Source: Nitratireductor thuwali (GTDB lineage: Bacteria > Pseudomonadota > Alphaproteobacteria > Rhizobiales > Rhizobiaceae). Taken from it: DNA of 64,000 nucleotides. The stretch covers positions 3,780,001 through 3,844,000 of the forward strand of contig NZ_CP030941.1 in the NCBI RefSeq assembly GCF_036621415.1, written 5' to 3'. Shown piece by piece: positions 43,772-53,778 of the stretch. Numbering within the stretch: the first letter of the stretch is position 1; every line of letters starts with the position of its first letter. The position numbers and the translations under genes are program-made. The notes under the pieces were generated by a model. It did no database searches. It was not told where the DNA came from and worked only from the letters and a program-made list of their open reading frames with translations.

Positions 43772-45976
43772 CTATCCGTCCATGAAAGCCGGAAACCAGC
43801 CTTCGTGGACTGCCTTCAACTCAGAGACCGGCACGGCGCGTGCATCGCCGAGCTTGAGGTCCGTTCCGCCCGTCACGCCAAGCATATGCGCGGAAACGCC
43901 GGCCTTCCGCGCTTCGGCGACCACCGCGTCGCGCATGTCCTCTGCCATCGCGACGACATAACGGCCCTGGTCCTCACCAAAGAACGTCTCTGCCGTATCT
44001 CCGCCGGGCGCATCGATCGCAGCGCCGATGCCTGATGCCATCGCCATCTCGGCGAGCGCGACGGCCAGGCCGCCGTCGGAGCAGTCATGCACGCTCGTGG
44101 TGCGCCCAGCCCGGATGAGCCCGCGCACGAAATCGCCGGTCCGCCGTTCCGCGTCGAGGTCGACCGGCGGCGGCGGGCCTTCGACACGGCCATGGATGTC
44201 GCGCAGATAGACGGACTGGCCCAGATGCGTGCCCCAGCCATCAGGCCCGCCCAGCAGCAGGACTGCCAGGCCCTCGCCCGCAAAGGCGATCTTGGCCATC
44301 CGGCTCCAGTCGGGAATAAGCCCGACCCCGCCGATCGTCGGCGTGGGCAGGATGCCCTGGCCGAGCGTCTCGTTGTAAAGCGAAACGTTGCCCGAAACGA
44401 TGGGAAAGCCCAGCGTCTTGCAGGCTTCGCCCACTCCCTGCACCGCGCGCACGAACTGCCCCATGATCTCGGGGCGCTCGGGATTGCCGAAATTGAGGTT
44501 ATCGGTGGCCGCCAGGGGTTCCGCACCCGTCGCCGTGAGATTGCGCCAGCATTCGGCAACCGCCTGCTTGCCGCCTTCGAAGGGGTCCGCCTCGCAATAG
44601 CGCGGCGTCACGTCGGACGAGAAGGCAAGCGCCTTGGTCGGATGGTCCTCGACGCGCACTACGCCGGCATCGCCGCCCGGTATCTGCAGCGAGTTGCCCT
44701 GGATCAGCGTGTCGTACTGTTCCCATACCCAGCGCCGCGATGAAAGGTCCGGCGAGCCGATGAGCTTCAACAGCGCATCGGCCGCGTTCGTCTGCGGCAC
44801 CGCACCAAGGGGCGCGGGCGCCGCAGGCACGATCCAGGGCCGGTCGTATTCGGGAGCCTCGTCGCCGAGCTCCTTGATCGGCAGGTTCGCGACTTCTTCG
44901 CCCTGGTGCAGGATGCGGAAACGCAGATCGTCCGTCGTCTTGCCGACGACCGCGAAATCAAGCCCCCACTTTCGGAAGATGGCCTCCGCTTCGCCGCGCT
45001 TGTCCGGCCGCAGCACCATGAGCATGCGCTCCTGGCTTTCCGACAGCATCATCTCGTAGGCGCTCATGCGCTCCTCGCGCACCGGCACATGGTCAAGGTC
45101 GAGTTCGATGCCGAGGTCGCCCTTGGCGCCCATTTCGACCGCCGAGCAGGTGAGCCCCGCCGCGCCCATATCCTGGATCGCGATGACCGCGCCCGTCTTC
45201 ATCAGTTCCAGGCATGCTTCCAGCAGGCATTTTTCGGTGAAGGGGTCGCCCACCTGCACGGTCGGGCGCTTCTCGTCGATGTCGGCGTCGAATTCGGCCG
45301 AGGCCATCGTCGCGCCGCCCACGCCGTCGCGGCCCGTCTTGGCGCCCAGATAGACGACCGGCAGGCCGACGCCTTCGGCCTTCGAGTAGAAGATGGCGTC
45401 CGTGTTTGCCAGTCCGGCGGCGAACGCGTTGACCAGGATATTGCCATTATAGCGGGCGTCGAAATTCACCTCGCCGCCGACGGTCGGCACGCCGAAGGAA
45501 TTGCCGTAGCCGCCTATGCCGGCCACCACGCCCGCCACCAGATGCTTCGTCTTTGGATGATCCGGCGCGCCGAAGCGCAGCGCGTTCATGGCCGCGATCG
45601 GCCGCGCGCCCATGGTGAAGACATCGCGCAGGATGCCGCCCACGCCTGTCGCCGCGCCCTGATAGGGCTCGATATAGGACGGGTGGTTGTGGCTCTCCAT
45701 CTTGAAGACGACGCACTGCCCGTCGCCGATATCAACGATCCCGGCGTTCTCGCCCGGCCCCTGGATCACGCGCGGCCCGGAGGTGGGCAGCGTGCGCAGC
45801 CATCTCTTGGAGCTCTTGTAGGAGCAATGCTCGTTCCACATTGCCGAGAAAATGCCGAGCTCGGTGAATGTCGGCTCGCGGCCGATCAGGTCGAGAATGC
45901 GCTGATATTCGTCCGGTTTCAGCCCATGGGCGGAAATCAGGTCGTCGGTGATGCGGATGGCATTTGGGATGGTCAT
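43772..45976 (-). CDS. purL: Phosphoribosylformylglycinamidine synthase subunit PurL
   Basis: ATP-dependent amidotransferase subunit converting FGAR to FGAM in purine synthesis, working with PurQ and PurS. The 734-residue protein is of the small PurL class. Characteristic stretches are [51 protein letters not shown], and [37 protein letters not shown] is in the second half. It is a single gene with a repeat upstream; purQ and purS lie 3-4 kb away on the same strand. Confidence 0.97.
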   Translation of the reverse strand: MTIPNAIRITDDLISAHGLKPDEYQRILDLIGREPTFTELGIFSAMWNEHCSYKSSKRWLRTLPTSGPRVIQGPGENAGIVDIGDGQCVVFKMESHNHPSYIEPYQGAATGVGGILRDVFTMGARPIAAMNALRFGAPDHPKTKHLVAGVVAGIGGYGNSFGVPTVGGEVNFDARYNGNILVNAFAAGLANTDAIFYSKAEGVGLPVVYLGAKTGRDGVGGATMASAEFDADIDEKRPTVQVGDPFTEKCLLEACLELMKTGAVIAIQDMGAAGLTCSAVEMGAKGDLGIELDLDHVPVREERMSAYEMMLSESQERMLMVLRPDKRGEAEAIFRKWGLDFAVVGKTTDDLRFRILHQGEEVANLPIKELGDEAPEYDRPWIVPAAPAPLGAVPQTNAADALLKLIGSPDLSSRRWVWEQYDTLIQGNSLQIPGGDAGVVRVEDHPTKALAFSSDVTPRYCEADPFEGGKQAVAECWRNLTATGAEPLAATDNLNFGNPERPEIMGQFVRAVQGVGEACKTLGFPIVSGNVSLYNETLGQGILPTPTIGGVGLIPDWSRMAKIAFAGEGLAVLLLGGPDGWGTHLGQSVYLRDIHGRVEGPPPPVDLDAERRTGDFVRGLIRAGRTTSVHDCSDGGLAVALAEMAMASGIGAAIDAPGGDTAETFFGEDQGRYVVAMAEDMRDAVVAEARKAGVSAHMLGVTGGTDLKLGDARAVPVSELKAVHEGWFPAFMDG

Positions 45977-46013
45977 CGGATGTCCGGCAAGCTGTCTCGA
46001 TAAGAGGCATCCC

Positions 46014-46060
46014 TTACAGCATCGGCCCGAAAACCGAAATCGATTTTCGGAAATGAGACG
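46014..46060. repeat. Palindromic intergenic repeat, one module
   Basis: TTACAGCATCGGCCCGAAAA, CCGAAATCGATTTTCGG and AAATGAGACG match module 1 of the repeat at 16840-16892. The GTGCG hairpin module is absent. It sits between purL and the MocR gene, 38 bases upstream of the purL start. Confidence 0.7.
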
Positions 46061-46104
46061 ACCGATATGGCGCCTGGATCGCAGAAACCGGGCAGCGCCG
46101 CTGC

Positions 46105-47526
46105 TCAGTCGTAGCTGGTATACCCGGCGCTGCCTTCCTCTAGCAGCCGGCGAATCGTGGCAAGGCCCTTCGACAAGTCCTCACGCCGTGGCGCCGCCGA
46201 TATGCCGAGCCGCACATGATGGAATACCTGCTCCGAACGCCCCGCCTTGAACTCGTCCGCATCGTCTATCAGCACGCCGCGGTCGGAGGCCGCCTGTTTG
46301 AACGTGCTGGAAAGCCAGGGATCGGGAAGTTCGAGCCAAATGAAAGGGATGTTCGGTCGCCATTGCGCATTGAATCCTGCCAGCGCGTCGCGGGCCAGCG
46401 CCAGCCGCGCATTGATCTCGTCCTTGCAGCGCCGCTGGATTTCGGCCGCCTTGCCTGAAAGCACCAGCCTTGCGCTGGTCTCCGCCAGCAGAAAGGGCAA
46501 GCCGCCGGTCACCATGCGGTGGGAGATGCGCACGCGCCGCTCCAGATGGCTGGGGCAACTGATCCATCCGCCGCGCACCCCCGCCACCACCGATTTTGAA
46601 AGCCCGCCCACAAGAAATGTCCGCTCCGGCGCCAGTTCGGCCATGAGCGGATGATCGTCGTCGGCCATCGCGCCGTAAAGATTGTCCTCCACCAGCCACA
46701 CATTGTGGCGCCGAGCAATCTCTGCGATCGCCTGGCGCCGTTCGGCCGGCATCGTATTGGTCGTTGGGTTGTGGGCCGACGGCATCAGGAATGCGAGCTT
46801 GGGGTGGCGCTGCGCGCAAAGCCGCTCGAAATCCTCCGGCACCACGCCAAGCGCGTCGGATTGGATCAGCGTCACCCGCCTGCCGATCAGCCCGGCGCTG
46901 CGCGCTACGTGGGAATAGGTCAAATGCTCGAAGGCGACGTGATCGCCGGGCGACGTCATCGCCGCGATGATGGCCACCACGCCGGCATGGGCGCCGAGCG
47001 TGGGGACGATCCGCTCCGCTGGCGGCTGGAACTTGCCCTTGGCGAGCCATTGGCTGCCTGCTTCAAACCAATGGTCGGGAAAGAGCCGGGCATAGCTCGC
47101 CACGTCGTGGGCGTGGCTGGACATGATTCCGGCGACGATCGTGCCGATGATTTCGCCTTGGCCGACCGAGGGGGCAGCGGTGCTGTCGAAGCGCAGCTTG
47201 CCGGCGGGCGCGTCCATTTCGCGGGTGCCCCCGAAATCTCCTGGAGGGCTTGCATAGCCGGGGTGGGCGAGGGCGCCTTGCGCGCGGTCCACCACATAGG
47301 TGCCGCGCCCCACTTCGCCGCTCACCAGTCCGCGCTCGCGCGCCACCGCATAGGCCCGGCTGACCGTGCCGATGGTCACGCCGATGTCGAAGGCGAGATT
47401 GCGCTGAGGCGGCAGTTTCGTGCCCGCAGGCAGCACGCGGCGCTCGATATCCTCCTCGATCTGGTCCGCCAGGCGAAGATAGAGCGGTCCGGTTCCCCGC
47501 GCGAGGTCAGGCATCCAATTTGTCAT
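46105..47526 (-). CDS. MocR-family regulator (GntR helix-turn-helix plus aminotransferase)
   Basis: A 473-residue chimeric regulator. The N-terminal GntR winged helix shows [40 protein letters not shown] and GEVGRGTYV. The rest is a fold-type I aminotransferase-like domain with the PLP lysine in [16 protein letters not shown] and the cofactor-binding [16 protein letters not shown]. Such regulators sense amino acids or pyridoxal phosphate. It diverges from a DUF1127 gene, with GGTGCAAT direct repeats between them. The start [11 protein letters not shown] is chosen; it is not a metabolic transaminase by layout. Confidence 0.93.
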   Translation of the reverse strand: MTNWMPDLARGTGPLYLRLADQIEEDIERRVLPAGTKLPPQRNLAFDIGVTIGTVSRAYAVARERGLVSGEVGRGTYVVDRAQGALAHPGYASPPGDFGGTREMDAPAGKLRFDSTAAPSVGQGEIIGTIVAGIMSSHAHDVASYARLFPDHWFEAGSQWLAKGKFQPPAERIVPTLGAHAGVVAIIAAMTSPGDHVAFEHLTYSHVARSAGLIGRRVTLIQSDALGVVPEDFERLCAQRHPKLAFLMPSAHNPTTNTMPAERRQAIAEIARRHNVWLVEDNLYGAMADDDHPLMAELAPERTFLVGGLSKSVVAGVRGGWISCPSHLERRVRISHRMVTGGLPFLLAETSARLVLSGKAAEIQRRCKDEINARLALARDALAGFNAQWRPNIPFIWLELPDPWLSSTFKQAASDRGVLIDDADEFKAGRSEQVFHHVRLGISAAPRREDLSKGLATIRRLLEEGSAGYTSYD

Positions 47527-47578
47527 CGTGGCAATTATGTATCTTGCCAAAATGAAGGTGTCAATGCACTAAGAGGAG

Positions 47579-47598
47579 GGTGCAATTGACGGTGCAAT
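47579..47598. promoter_or_regulatory. Candidate MocR binding repeats
   Basis: Two GGTGCAAT octamers start 12 bases apart (47579-47586 and 47591-47598) in the divergent mocR-DUF1127 region. MocR regulators typically bind paired direct repeats. The downstream site GTACAATAGATACAAT (47612-47627) overlaps the DUF1127 start and may also matter. Confidence 0.45.
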
Positions 47599-47608
47599 CG
47601 GAGATAAA

Positions 47609-47839
47609 ATGTGTACAATAGATACAATGTGGCCGGCATCCCGCGCAACGCCAGCCCGCCGCAGGCGCCGATTGCCTCTCGACCTTCGTCTGCTTGCGAT
47701 CATCAGCAGGATCGAGTTGATGGCCCAAAGACGGCGCACCCGGATGGCCCTGCAGGAACTGAGCGACCATCAGTTGAAGGACATCGGCATCTCGCGGGCC
47801 GATGCCTTTCGGGAAGCCGCCAAACCGTTCTGGAAATGA
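47609..47839 (+). CDS. DUF1127 small arginine-rich protein
   Basis: A 76-residue basic protein. The C-terminal half RRRTRMALQELSDHQLKDIG and ISRADAFREAAKPFW is a clean DUF1127 domain (LSDHQLKDIGISR). The N-terminal 30 residues are Arg/Pro rich. GGAG lies five bases before the ATG at 47609. It diverges from the MocR gene and is likely its target. Related small proteins bind RNA or modulate stress responses in rhizobia; the exact role here is unknown. Confidence 0.83.
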   Translation: MCTIDTMWPASRATPARRRRRLPLDLRLLAIISRIELMAQRRRTRMALQELSDHQLKDIGISRADAFREAAKPFWK

Positions 47840-47900
47840 GCAGTTCCAGGAAAACCGGGTCAATTCCAGATGCGATAGAGGCAGGTGCGGCCCCGGCCGG

Positions 47901-48539
47901 TCAGCGCGCCGTGCGGGCGCTCCTTCTGCGCACGCCCAGAAAATCGTCCACCAGTACGGCAAGGCTGCCCAGCACGAGGAAAAGCAGGGCGATTCCTCCA
48001 ACGGTCAGCAGGATTTCGCCGAACCCCAGAACCCGCGTATCCAGAAACGGATAGGGCACCTCCCCGGCGATGGGCGCCCGTGCCAGCACGTAGAGAAGGT
48101 ATCCCACAGGGTAGGCCAGCCAATAGGGAATATGGCGCCAGCGCAAGCTGCCGTCGGCGCCTGCCAGCAGCCACCATGCCAGGAACAGGGCCGGCGCCGC
48201 GTAATGCAGCAGCATGTCGCAGAGCAGAAACAGGCCCTGCGGGCGCCAAAGATCGGCGAGCAGCAGATAATAGACCAGGCCTACGGCAGCGATGGCCACC
48301 GCCACGCCCGCGCGAACCTCTGGGCGGCGGAAAAAGGCCGGGCGTCCGCCAAGCGCCGCCAGATGCGTCAGCACCACCAGGATGTTCGTGAGGATGGTGA
48401 AGAATGAGAAGTAGTAGATGATCGAACCGCCGAGACTGCGGCCGTTCTCCATTGAGGCTGGCACGGTTATGGCGAACTGCAGTGTCAGAGCGAACAGGCC
48501 GATGACAACGCCGGCCAGATTGAGCACGCGCACCATCAT
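47901..48539 (-). CDS. Pr6Pr-family membrane protein
   Basis: A 212-residue protein with six predicted membrane helices. The sequence has Pr6Pr/FAR-17a-like features: ENGRSLGGSIIYYFSFFTIL, TNILVVLTHLAALGG, LLHYAAPALFLAWWLLAG and a central WRHIPYWLAYPVGYLLYVLA. These bacterial proteins are usually uncharacterised. It starts two bases before the stop of the lipoprotein gene ends, in line with purS-purQ-lipoprotein-Pr6Pr co-transcription. Confidence 0.8.
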   Translation of the reverse strand: MMVRVLNLAGVVIGLFALTLQFAITVPASMENGRSLGGSIIYYFSFFTILTNILVVLTHLAALGGRPAFFRRPEVRAGVAVAIAAVGLVYYLLLADLWRPQGLFLLCDMLLHYAAPALFLAWWLLAGADGSLRWRHIPYWLAYPVGYLLYVLARAPIAGEVPYPFLDTRVLGFGEILLTVGGIALLFLVLGSLAVLVDDFLGVRRRSARTAR

Positions 48540-48540
48540 C

Positions 48541-48987
48541 TCAGCCCTTGCAGTCTGCGCTGCCTCCGGACCAGCGCATGATGTCCGCGTTCACCCGTCC
48601 GCCAGTCGACGTCGTGGCGAGCGGCCCGTAGGTCTCGATTTTCACCGGCGAGCCGGAAGCCTCGATGACGAGGACCGGCAAGCCCTGGGCCCTCTTCGAG
48701 TGAACCAGAAGAAGGCGCGGGCTGCCGGCCGTGTCCAGTTCCGGGACCAGTCGCAGACCGTCGAATGCCCGGTCCCGCGCGCGCATCCAGCACCGCGCGC
48801 CCGCCTCGTTGATGTGCTGCAGAGCAACGGTCGGGCTGTCGGCTTGCACCGTCAGGGCAAGGGGACCCCCCATCGGCTCAGGCGTGCAGCCCGTGGCCAG
48901 AATGGCCAGCGCCAGCGCGCCCGCCGCCGGCGTTGCGCCACGCCTCCACCGGCCGCGCGGCCGGGGATGGGCTGGAGGACGAATCAC
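48541..48987 (-). CDS. Hypothetical lipoprotein
   Basis: A 148-residue protein with a basic N terminus, a hydrophobic stretch and a lipobox LATGC with cysteine at residue 34, so it should be a lipoprotein. The mature part contains [20 protein letters not shown] and a C-terminal [21 protein letters not shown] do not recognise a family beyond rhizobial conserved hypotheticals. Its GTG start overlaps the purQ stop (GTGA), so translation is probably coupled to purQ. Confidence 0.75.
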   Translation of the reverse strand: MIRPPAHPRPRGRWRRGATPAAGALALAILATGCTPEPMGGPLALTVQADSPTVALQHINEAGARCWMRARDRAFDGLRLVPELDTAGSPRLLLVHSKRAQGLPVLVIEASGSPVKIETYGPLATTSTGGRVNADIMRWSGGSADCKG

Positions 48988-49652
48988 GCGGCTTTGCCCA
49001 GAACGCTTTCGAAAAGCGCCCGACCGTCATCGCCGCCATGGGCCGTTTCGATCAGGTTTTCGGGATGCGGCATCAGGCCGAGAACATTGCCGCTTTCGCT
49101 GACGATGCCGGCTATGTCGTTCATCGAGCCATTGGGATTGGTGCCCTCGGCGTAGCGGAAGAGCACCTGGCCTTCGCCCTCGATCCGCTTCAGCACCGCC
49201 TCGTCGGCGAAGTAGTTGCCGTCATGGTGGGCCACGGGACAGCGGATGATCTGCCCCGGCTGGTAAAAGCGGGTAAAGGCTGTGTTGGCGTTTTCCACGC
49301 GCAGCTTCACTTCCCGGCAGACGAATTTCAGCGATGCGTTGCGCATCAGCGCGCCGGGCAGCAGGCCGGCTTCGAGCAAGATCTGGAAGCCGTTGCACAC
49401 GCCCATGACCATCACGCCCTGCGCCGCCTTCTCGGCGACGGCACGCATCACCGGCATGCGTGCCCCTATCGCCCCGCAGCGCAGATAGTCGCCATAGGAA
49501 AACCCGCCGGGAATGACGACCAGGTCGACATCGGGCAATGCCGTCTCCGTCTGCCAGACCAGATGCGGCGCATGGCCGGAGATCTTGGTCAGCGCGGCGA
49601 TCATGTCACGGTCGCGATTAAGGCCGGGGAGCTGGATGATGGCTGATTTCAT
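48984..49652 (-). CDS. purQ: Phosphoribosylformylglycinamidine synthase subunit PurQ
   Basis: Glutamine amidotransferase subunit that supplies ammonia to PurL. The 222-residue protein has the class I triad: Cys in [20 protein letters not shown], and His/Glu in [31 protein letters not shown] near the N terminus is the family oxyanion segment. The start [14 protein letters not shown] is normal; an upstream extension of 15 residues is not conserved. It follows purS and overlaps a lipoprotein gene by four bases. Confidence 0.97.
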   Translation of the reverse strand: MKSAIIQLPGLNRDRDMIAALTKISGHAPHLVWQTETALPDVDLVVIPGGFSYGDYLRCGAIGARMPVMRAVAEKAAQGVMVMGVCNGFQILLEAGLLPGALMRNASLKFVCREVKLRVENANTAFTRFYQPGQIIRCPVAHHDGNYFADEAVLKRIEGEGQVLFRYAEGTNPNGSMNDIAGIVSESGNVLGLMPHPENLIETAHGGDDGRALFESVLGKAA

Positions 49653-49713
49653 GAGGCCGGATCGTAAGGTTTCTGAGGGCGTTCTGTGAATGGTCACCGC
49701 TCGAGACGGCGTC

Positions 49714-49956
49714 TCAGGTGACGTTGATAATGTAGTCCTCGATCACCGTGTTCGCCAGAAGCTTCTCGCACATGGCTTTCAGCTGCGTCTCGGCTGCCGC
49801 CCTGTCTTCCGTGTCGAGCTGCAGGTCGAAGACCTTGCCCTGGCGCACATGGTCGACGCCTTCGAAGCCGAGGCCGCCGAGCGCGCCTTCGATGGCTTTT
49901 CCTTGCGGGTCGAGCACGCCGTTCTTCAAGGTGACGATCACACGGGCTTTCAGCAC
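49714..49956 (-). CDS. purS: Phosphoribosylformylglycinamidine synthase subunit PurS
   Basis: Small dimeric subunit that bridges PurQ and PurL. The 80-residue protein matches the family: [38 protein letters not shown], and a C terminus [14 protein letters not shown]. The start is a GTG that aligns with the usual first residue. It lies between purC and purQ on the same strand with short gaps. Confidence 0.96.
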   Translation of the reverse strand: MLKARVIVTLKNGVLDPQGKAIEGALGGLGFEGVDHVRQGKVFDLQLDTEDRAAAETQLKAMCEKLLANTVIEDYIINVT

Positions 49957-49985
49957 TTTATCGATTCTCCTGGCCGCGCTGCAGT

Positions 49986-50777
49986 TCAGTGGCGGGTTTC
50001 ATCGTCCGGTTTGGAGGAGACGAGCACCGGTCCGGTCGGCTTTCCCGTATCGTTCTCATTCATGATGCCGAGCCTGCGCGCCACTTCCTGATAGGCTTCG
50101 ACAAGCCCGCCCATATCCCGGCGAAACCGGTCCTTGTCGAGCTTTTCCCTGCTGGCCACATCCCAGAGCCGGCACGAATCGGGCGAAATCTCGTCGGCCA
50201 CGACGATGCGCATCATGTCGCCCTCGAACAGCCGCCCGCATTCGATCTTGAAATCGACGAGCTGGATGCCGACGCCGAGGAACAGGCCGGAAAGGAAGTC
50301 GTTGACGCGGATGGCCAGCGCCATGATGTCGTCGATCTCCTGCGGGCTTGCCCAGCCGAAGGCCGTCACGTGCTCTTCCGATACCATCGGGTCGTCCAGC
50401 GCATCGGCCTTGTAGTAGAACTCGATGATCGAGCGCGGCAGCATGGTGCCTTCCTCGATGCCGAGCCGTTTGGCCAGCGATCCCGCCGCCACGTTGCGCA
50501 CCACGATCTCAAGCGGAATGATCTCCACTTCTTTGATGAGCTGCTCGCGCATGTTCAGCCGGCGGATGAAATGGGTGGGAATGCCCATCCGGTTGAGGTG
50601 CTCGAAAATATACTCGGAAATGCGGTTGTTCAGCACGCCCTTGCCGTCGACGACCTCGTGCTTCTTCTTGTTGAAGGCGGTTGCGTCGTCCTTGAAAAAC
50701 TGGATGAGCGTTCCGGGTTCCGGCCCTTCATAAAGAATTTTGGCCTTGCCCTCGTAGATGCGGCGGCGACGGTTCAT
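49986..50777 (-). CDS. purC: SAICAR synthase
   Basis: Phosphoribosylaminoimidazole-succinocarboxamide synthase, joining aspartate to CAIR. The 263-residue protein begins [20 protein letters not shown] and has [33 protein letters not shown] and [15 protein letters not shown] (family signature). Length is ordinary. It is the first gene of the purC-purS-purQ run and diverges from the ATP synthase zeta gene. Confidence 0.97.
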   Translation of the reverse strand: MNRRRRIYEGKAKILYEGPEPGTLIQFFKDDATAFNKKKHEVVDGKGVLNNRISEYIFEHLNRMGIPTHFIRRLNMREQLIKEVEIIPLEIVVRNVAAGSLAKRLGIEEGTMLPRSIIEFYYKADALDDPMVSEEHVTAFGWASPQEIDDIMALAIRVNDFLSGLFLGVGIQLVDFKIECGRLFEGDMMRIVVADEISPDSCRLWDVASREKLDKDRFRRDMGGLVEAYQEVARRLGIMNENDTGKPTGPVLVSSKPDDETRH

Positions 50778-51038
50778 GGCGTTCTCTGGTCTGTAGTGCC
50801 GCGTCTGGATCGGCAGGGCACAAACCGGCGCGGCAAAAGAAAGGGCCCAAGCTCCAGCGGTCTCTAGCGCAAAGCGCGGTGCACCTCAATCGCCATTTGT
50901 CGCAGCGGCTGCGAATTGCGCCGCCAATGCACGCCCGCATATTGACCCGGCACACGCCTTCTGGTTTGTCCTTGTCAACCATGTCGAACGGGATGGCGCC
51001 CTCGCGCCCGGCGGGCATTGATCCGGAGGATGAAAAGC

Positions 51039-51359
51039 ATGAGCAGCATGAACGACCGCGAAAAGGCATTCGAGAACAGGTTTGTCCACGACGAGCAGTT
51101 GAAGTTCCGTGCGATCTCGCGCCGCAACAAGCTGCTTGGGCTGTGGGCCGCTGAAAAGATGGGCAAGACGGGCGACGAGGCCAGCCGGTACGCCATGGAA
51201 GTCGTCAAGGCCGACATGGAGGAAGCCGGCGAGGAGGATGTCTTCCGCAAGATACGCCGGGATTTCGATGCCGCCGGCATCGATCAGAGCGATCACCAGA
51301 TCCGCCGCGAGATGGCCGACCTCCTTCTCGTCGCGATCGACCAGATCAAGGCCGAGTAG
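51039..51359 (+). CDS. F1-ATPase inhibitor, zeta subunit (DUF1476)
   Basis: A 106-residue alphaproteobacterial protein that blocks ATP hydrolysis by F1Fo-ATP synthase through its N-terminal inhibitory helix, as established in Paracoccus. The sequence has NDREKAFENRFVHDEQLKFR, then RRNKLLGLWAAEKMGKTGDE and a four-helix C-terminal part with DQSDHQIRREMADLLLVAID. GGAGG (51025-51029) fits the ATG at 51039; an ATG at 51048 is also possible. It is divergent from purC. Confidence 0.92.
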   Translation: MSSMNDREKAFENRFVHDEQLKFRAISRRNKLLGLWAAEKMGKTGDEASRYAMEVVKADMEEAGEEDVFRKIRRDFDAAGIDQSDHQIRREMADLLLVAIDQIKAE

Positions 51360-51367
51360 GCTTGATT

Positions 51368-52159
51368 GTGGCCGAGACGACGCTTGGCCAGCGCATGGCC
51401 GCGGGGGAAGCGCTGCTGACCGCATGGTCATCCATTCCCGAGCCGCTGACGACGGAGGCGGTCGCCCGTCTTGGTTTCGATGCGGTGACGCTCGACATGC
51501 AGCATGGCGGCCACAGCGAGGAAAGCGTCCTGCGGGCCGTCCCGGCGGTCCGGATGGGTGGCCCGCATCCGATCGTGCGCATTCCCGTCGGCCGTTTCGA
51601 TATGGCCAGCCGCGCATTGGACTTCGGCGCCGAATGCGTCATCGCGCCGATGGTCAACACGATCGAGGATGCGCGCCGCTTCGCCGCCGCCATGAAGTAC
51701 CCTCCGCTGGGCGAGCGCTCCTGGGGCGCGACCATAGCCATGCTGCGGTCGGGCGCTGCGGACGACGGCCAGGGCTGGCTTCAAACCCAGAACACGCGCA
51801 CCCTGGCGCTGGCGATGATCGAGACGCGCGAGGCGCTGGCGATCGCCGACGACATACTGGCTGTCGACGGCATTGACGGCGTCTTCGTCGGCCCCTCCGA
51901 TTTTTCCATCGCATGGACCAGGGGCGCCAGAATCGATCCATCGCTCGAAGACATGATGGAGGCCATCGCCCTGATCGCCGCAAAGGCGACCGCCGCCGGC
52001 AAGCATGCCGCCATCTATATGGTCGATCCGGCCCTGGTGGGGCGCTGCTACGCGATGGGATACCGCCTTTTCGCGCTCGGAAGCGAATATGGCTACCTTG
52101 CCCATGGCGCGCTCGGCTTCATCCAGAAGGCGCGCGACAGCCTGGAATCAAAAGCCTAA
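51368..52159 (+). CDS. HpcH/HpaI-family aldolase
   Basis: Class II pyruvate aldolase of 263 residues, probably acting on 4-hydroxy-2-oxo acids or 2-dehydro-3-deoxy-glucarate-type substrates. The family motif around the catalytic His and metal is in FDAVTLDMQHGGHSEES and GAECVIAPMVNTIEDARRFA, then a YPPLGERSWGAT-like stretch, and GIDGVFVGPSDFSIAW for the metal/phosphate region. The GTG start at 51368 is preferred to a TTG two codons earlier. It ends four bases inside the next convergent gene. Confidence 0.86.
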   Translation: MAETTLGQRMAAGEALLTAWSSIPEPLTTEAVARLGFDAVTLDMQHGGHSEESVLRAVPAVRMGGPHPIVRIPVGRFDMASRALDFGAECVIAPMVNTIEDARRFAAAMKYPPLGERSWGATIAMLRSGAADDGQGWLQTQNTRTLALAMIETREALAIADDILAVDGIDGVFVGPSDFSIAWTRGARIDPSLEDMMEAIALIAAKATAAGKHAAIYMVDPALVGRCYAMGYRLFALGSEYGYLAHGALGFIQKARDSLESKA

Positions 52160-52707
52160 TTCAGATGCGAGATGAATTTCGCGAAGGTCATCGAGCCCTC
52201 GGGCCATGGGCCGAAGCCTGATTCGGCATTGATATGTCCCGCCTCGCCGGCGTCCAGGAACAGCGATCCCCACGCGCCCGCAATGTCTTCCGCCACCTCG
52301 TAGCCGCAGAAATGGTCGTTGCGGCTGGCGATGACGATGGAGGGAAAAGGCAGCGGCTCGCGCGGATAGGGCCCGAAGGTCATCAGGTGCTTGGGCCGGA
52401 TTTTCGCGTTGGCCACATCCGGCGGCGCGACGAAAAAGGCGCCCGCGATCCGGTTCCGGTATTCGGGAATGGCGTGAACGGCTGCCGCGACCCCCAGCGA
52501 ATGAGCCACGAGCACCACCGGCCGCTCGGCCTCGTTCACCGCCTCCGTGACCTTCGCCACCCAGTCTTCGCGGACCGGTTTCGACCATTCGGCCTGCTCG
52601 ACGCGCCGCGCGGTCGCCAGGCGCTTTTCCCAGCGCGTCTGCCAGTGCTCCGGCCCCGAATTGGTGTAGCCGGGTATGATGAGGATGTCGGCGTCCTTGG
52701 CTTTCAT
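52156..52707 (-). CDS. RBBP9/YdeN-type serine hydrolase
   Basis: A 183-residue alpha/beta hydrolase. The sequence begins MKAKDADILIIPGYTNSGPE, with HW-containing motif PEHWQTRWEK, nucleophile VLVAHSLGVAAAVH (Ser in HSLG), then VIASRNDHFC (Asp) and AGHINAESGFGPWPEG (His). It is a cytoplasmic hydrolase of unknown substrate. Open frame upstream continues for 230 residues but lacks conserved sequence. It converges with the aldolase gene. Confidence 0.87.
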   Translation of the reverse strand: MKAKDADILIIPGYTNSGPEHWQTRWEKRLATARRVEQAEWSKPVREDWVAKVTEAVNEAERPVVLVAHSLGVAAAVHAIPEYRNRIAGAFFVAPPDVANAKIRPKHLMTFGPYPREPLPFPSIVIASRNDHFCGYEVAEDIAGAWGSLFLDAGEAGHINAESGFGPWPEGSMTFAKFISHLN

Positions 52708-52947
52708 GCCGCGCCATTTAGCGACGGATGTGCCTGCGCGCAACCCGCCGCATCGGCCGGTTCGCCCGAGTTCCGCCGGTCCCCTGCGCTCCAAAGAGTG
52801 AACAGCGTGTCCGCAATCGCTTCCCTTGTGCCGCCCGCGCCTGATCGACACATTCCTCCCATCGATTTGGGCACAGGGCCCGGTTGACGACGACGCCTTG
52901 CGGACGAGCCTACCCCCCTTATCCGCCGTCCGTCGCAGGAGATGGAA

Positions 52948-53754
52948 ATGACTGTACTTCCCTTTTCGGCCACCACCCCCGTCAGCATCGGCGAAGTCGG
53001 CCTCAAGGCCCGGGATGCCGACAAGCTGGCGGCCTTTTACACAGCCATCGTGGGGCTTGAGGTCATGAGCCGCGATGACGGCATGATTCGCCTCGGCGCG
53101 GCCGGCCGGCCGCTGCTGAGCATCGAGGAAGACCGGCAGGCCCGGCCCGACGATGCGCGCGAGGCCGGCCTGTTTCACACCGCCTTCCTTCTGCCCGACA
53201 GGGCAAGCCTGGCGCGCTGGGTGCGGTTCGCCGCCGCCGCCGGCCTCGCCCTGGAAGGCGCCTCGGACCATCTGGTCAGCGAGGCCGTCTATCTGAGCGA
53301 CCCGGAGGGCAACGGCATTGAGATATACGCCGACCGCCCCCGCGCCGAGTGGCAATGGGACGGCGGCAACATCGCCATGAAGACCTTGCCGCTGGATCAT
53401 CGGGCGCTGCTATCCGTTTTGGGCGACAACGATGCGGGCTGGCGTGGCGCGCCCGAAGGTACCGTGATCGGCCACATTCATCTGCGCGTCGGCGACGCGC
53501 GCGCGGCGGAGGCTTGGTGGAACGAAGTTCTGGGCCTTGAGACGATGGCCCGTTACGGCGCGGCCGCCGTGTTTCTGGCGTCCGGCGGCTATCACCATCA
53601 CGTCGGCGCCAACGCCTGGCGCAGCGCCGGCGCCGGCCGGCGCGATCCCGGCCGCGCCGGGCTCGCATGGGTGAGGCTCATCGACACCCGCTCCGATAAG
53701 GAAAAAGTGCTGCATGACCCGTGGGGAACGGAAATACGCGTCGCAACCGGCTGA
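52948..53754 (+). CDS. VOC-family double glyoxalase/dioxygenase-like protein
   Basis: A 268-residue protein with two vicinal-oxygen-chelate modules. Module 1: VSIGEVGLKARDADKLAAFY through LSDPEGNGIEIYADRP. Module 2: VIGHIHLRVGDARAAEAWWN through KVLHDPWGTEIRVA. It resembles CatE-like catechol-2,3-dioxygenases, but the first metal ligand in module 1 is not His, as in this subgroup, so the role could be binding, glyoxalase or ring cleavage. The ATG at 52948 has AGGAG six bases upstream, whereas the one at 52942 touches it. It converges with purB. Confidence 0.83.
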   Translation: MTVLPFSATTPVSIGEVGLKARDADKLAAFYTAIVGLEVMSRDDGMIRLGAAGRPLLSIEEDRQARPDDAREAGLFHTAFLLPDRASLARWVRFAAAAGLALEGASDHLVSEAVYLSDPEGNGIEIYADRPRAEWQWDGGNIAMKTLPLDHRALLSVLGDNDAGWRGAPEGTVIGHIHLRVGDARAAEAWWNEVLGLETMARYGAAAVFLASGGYHHHVGANAWRSAGAGRRDPGRAGLAWVRLIDTRSDKEKVLHDPWGTEIRVATG

Positions 53755-53778
53755 ACAGTCAAGCCGTGTCCAAAACGA

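Noticed and set aside
44906..46003. A 365-codon plus-strand frame opposite purL
   Set aside because: Antisense to conserved PurL sequence; no motif and no ribosome site.
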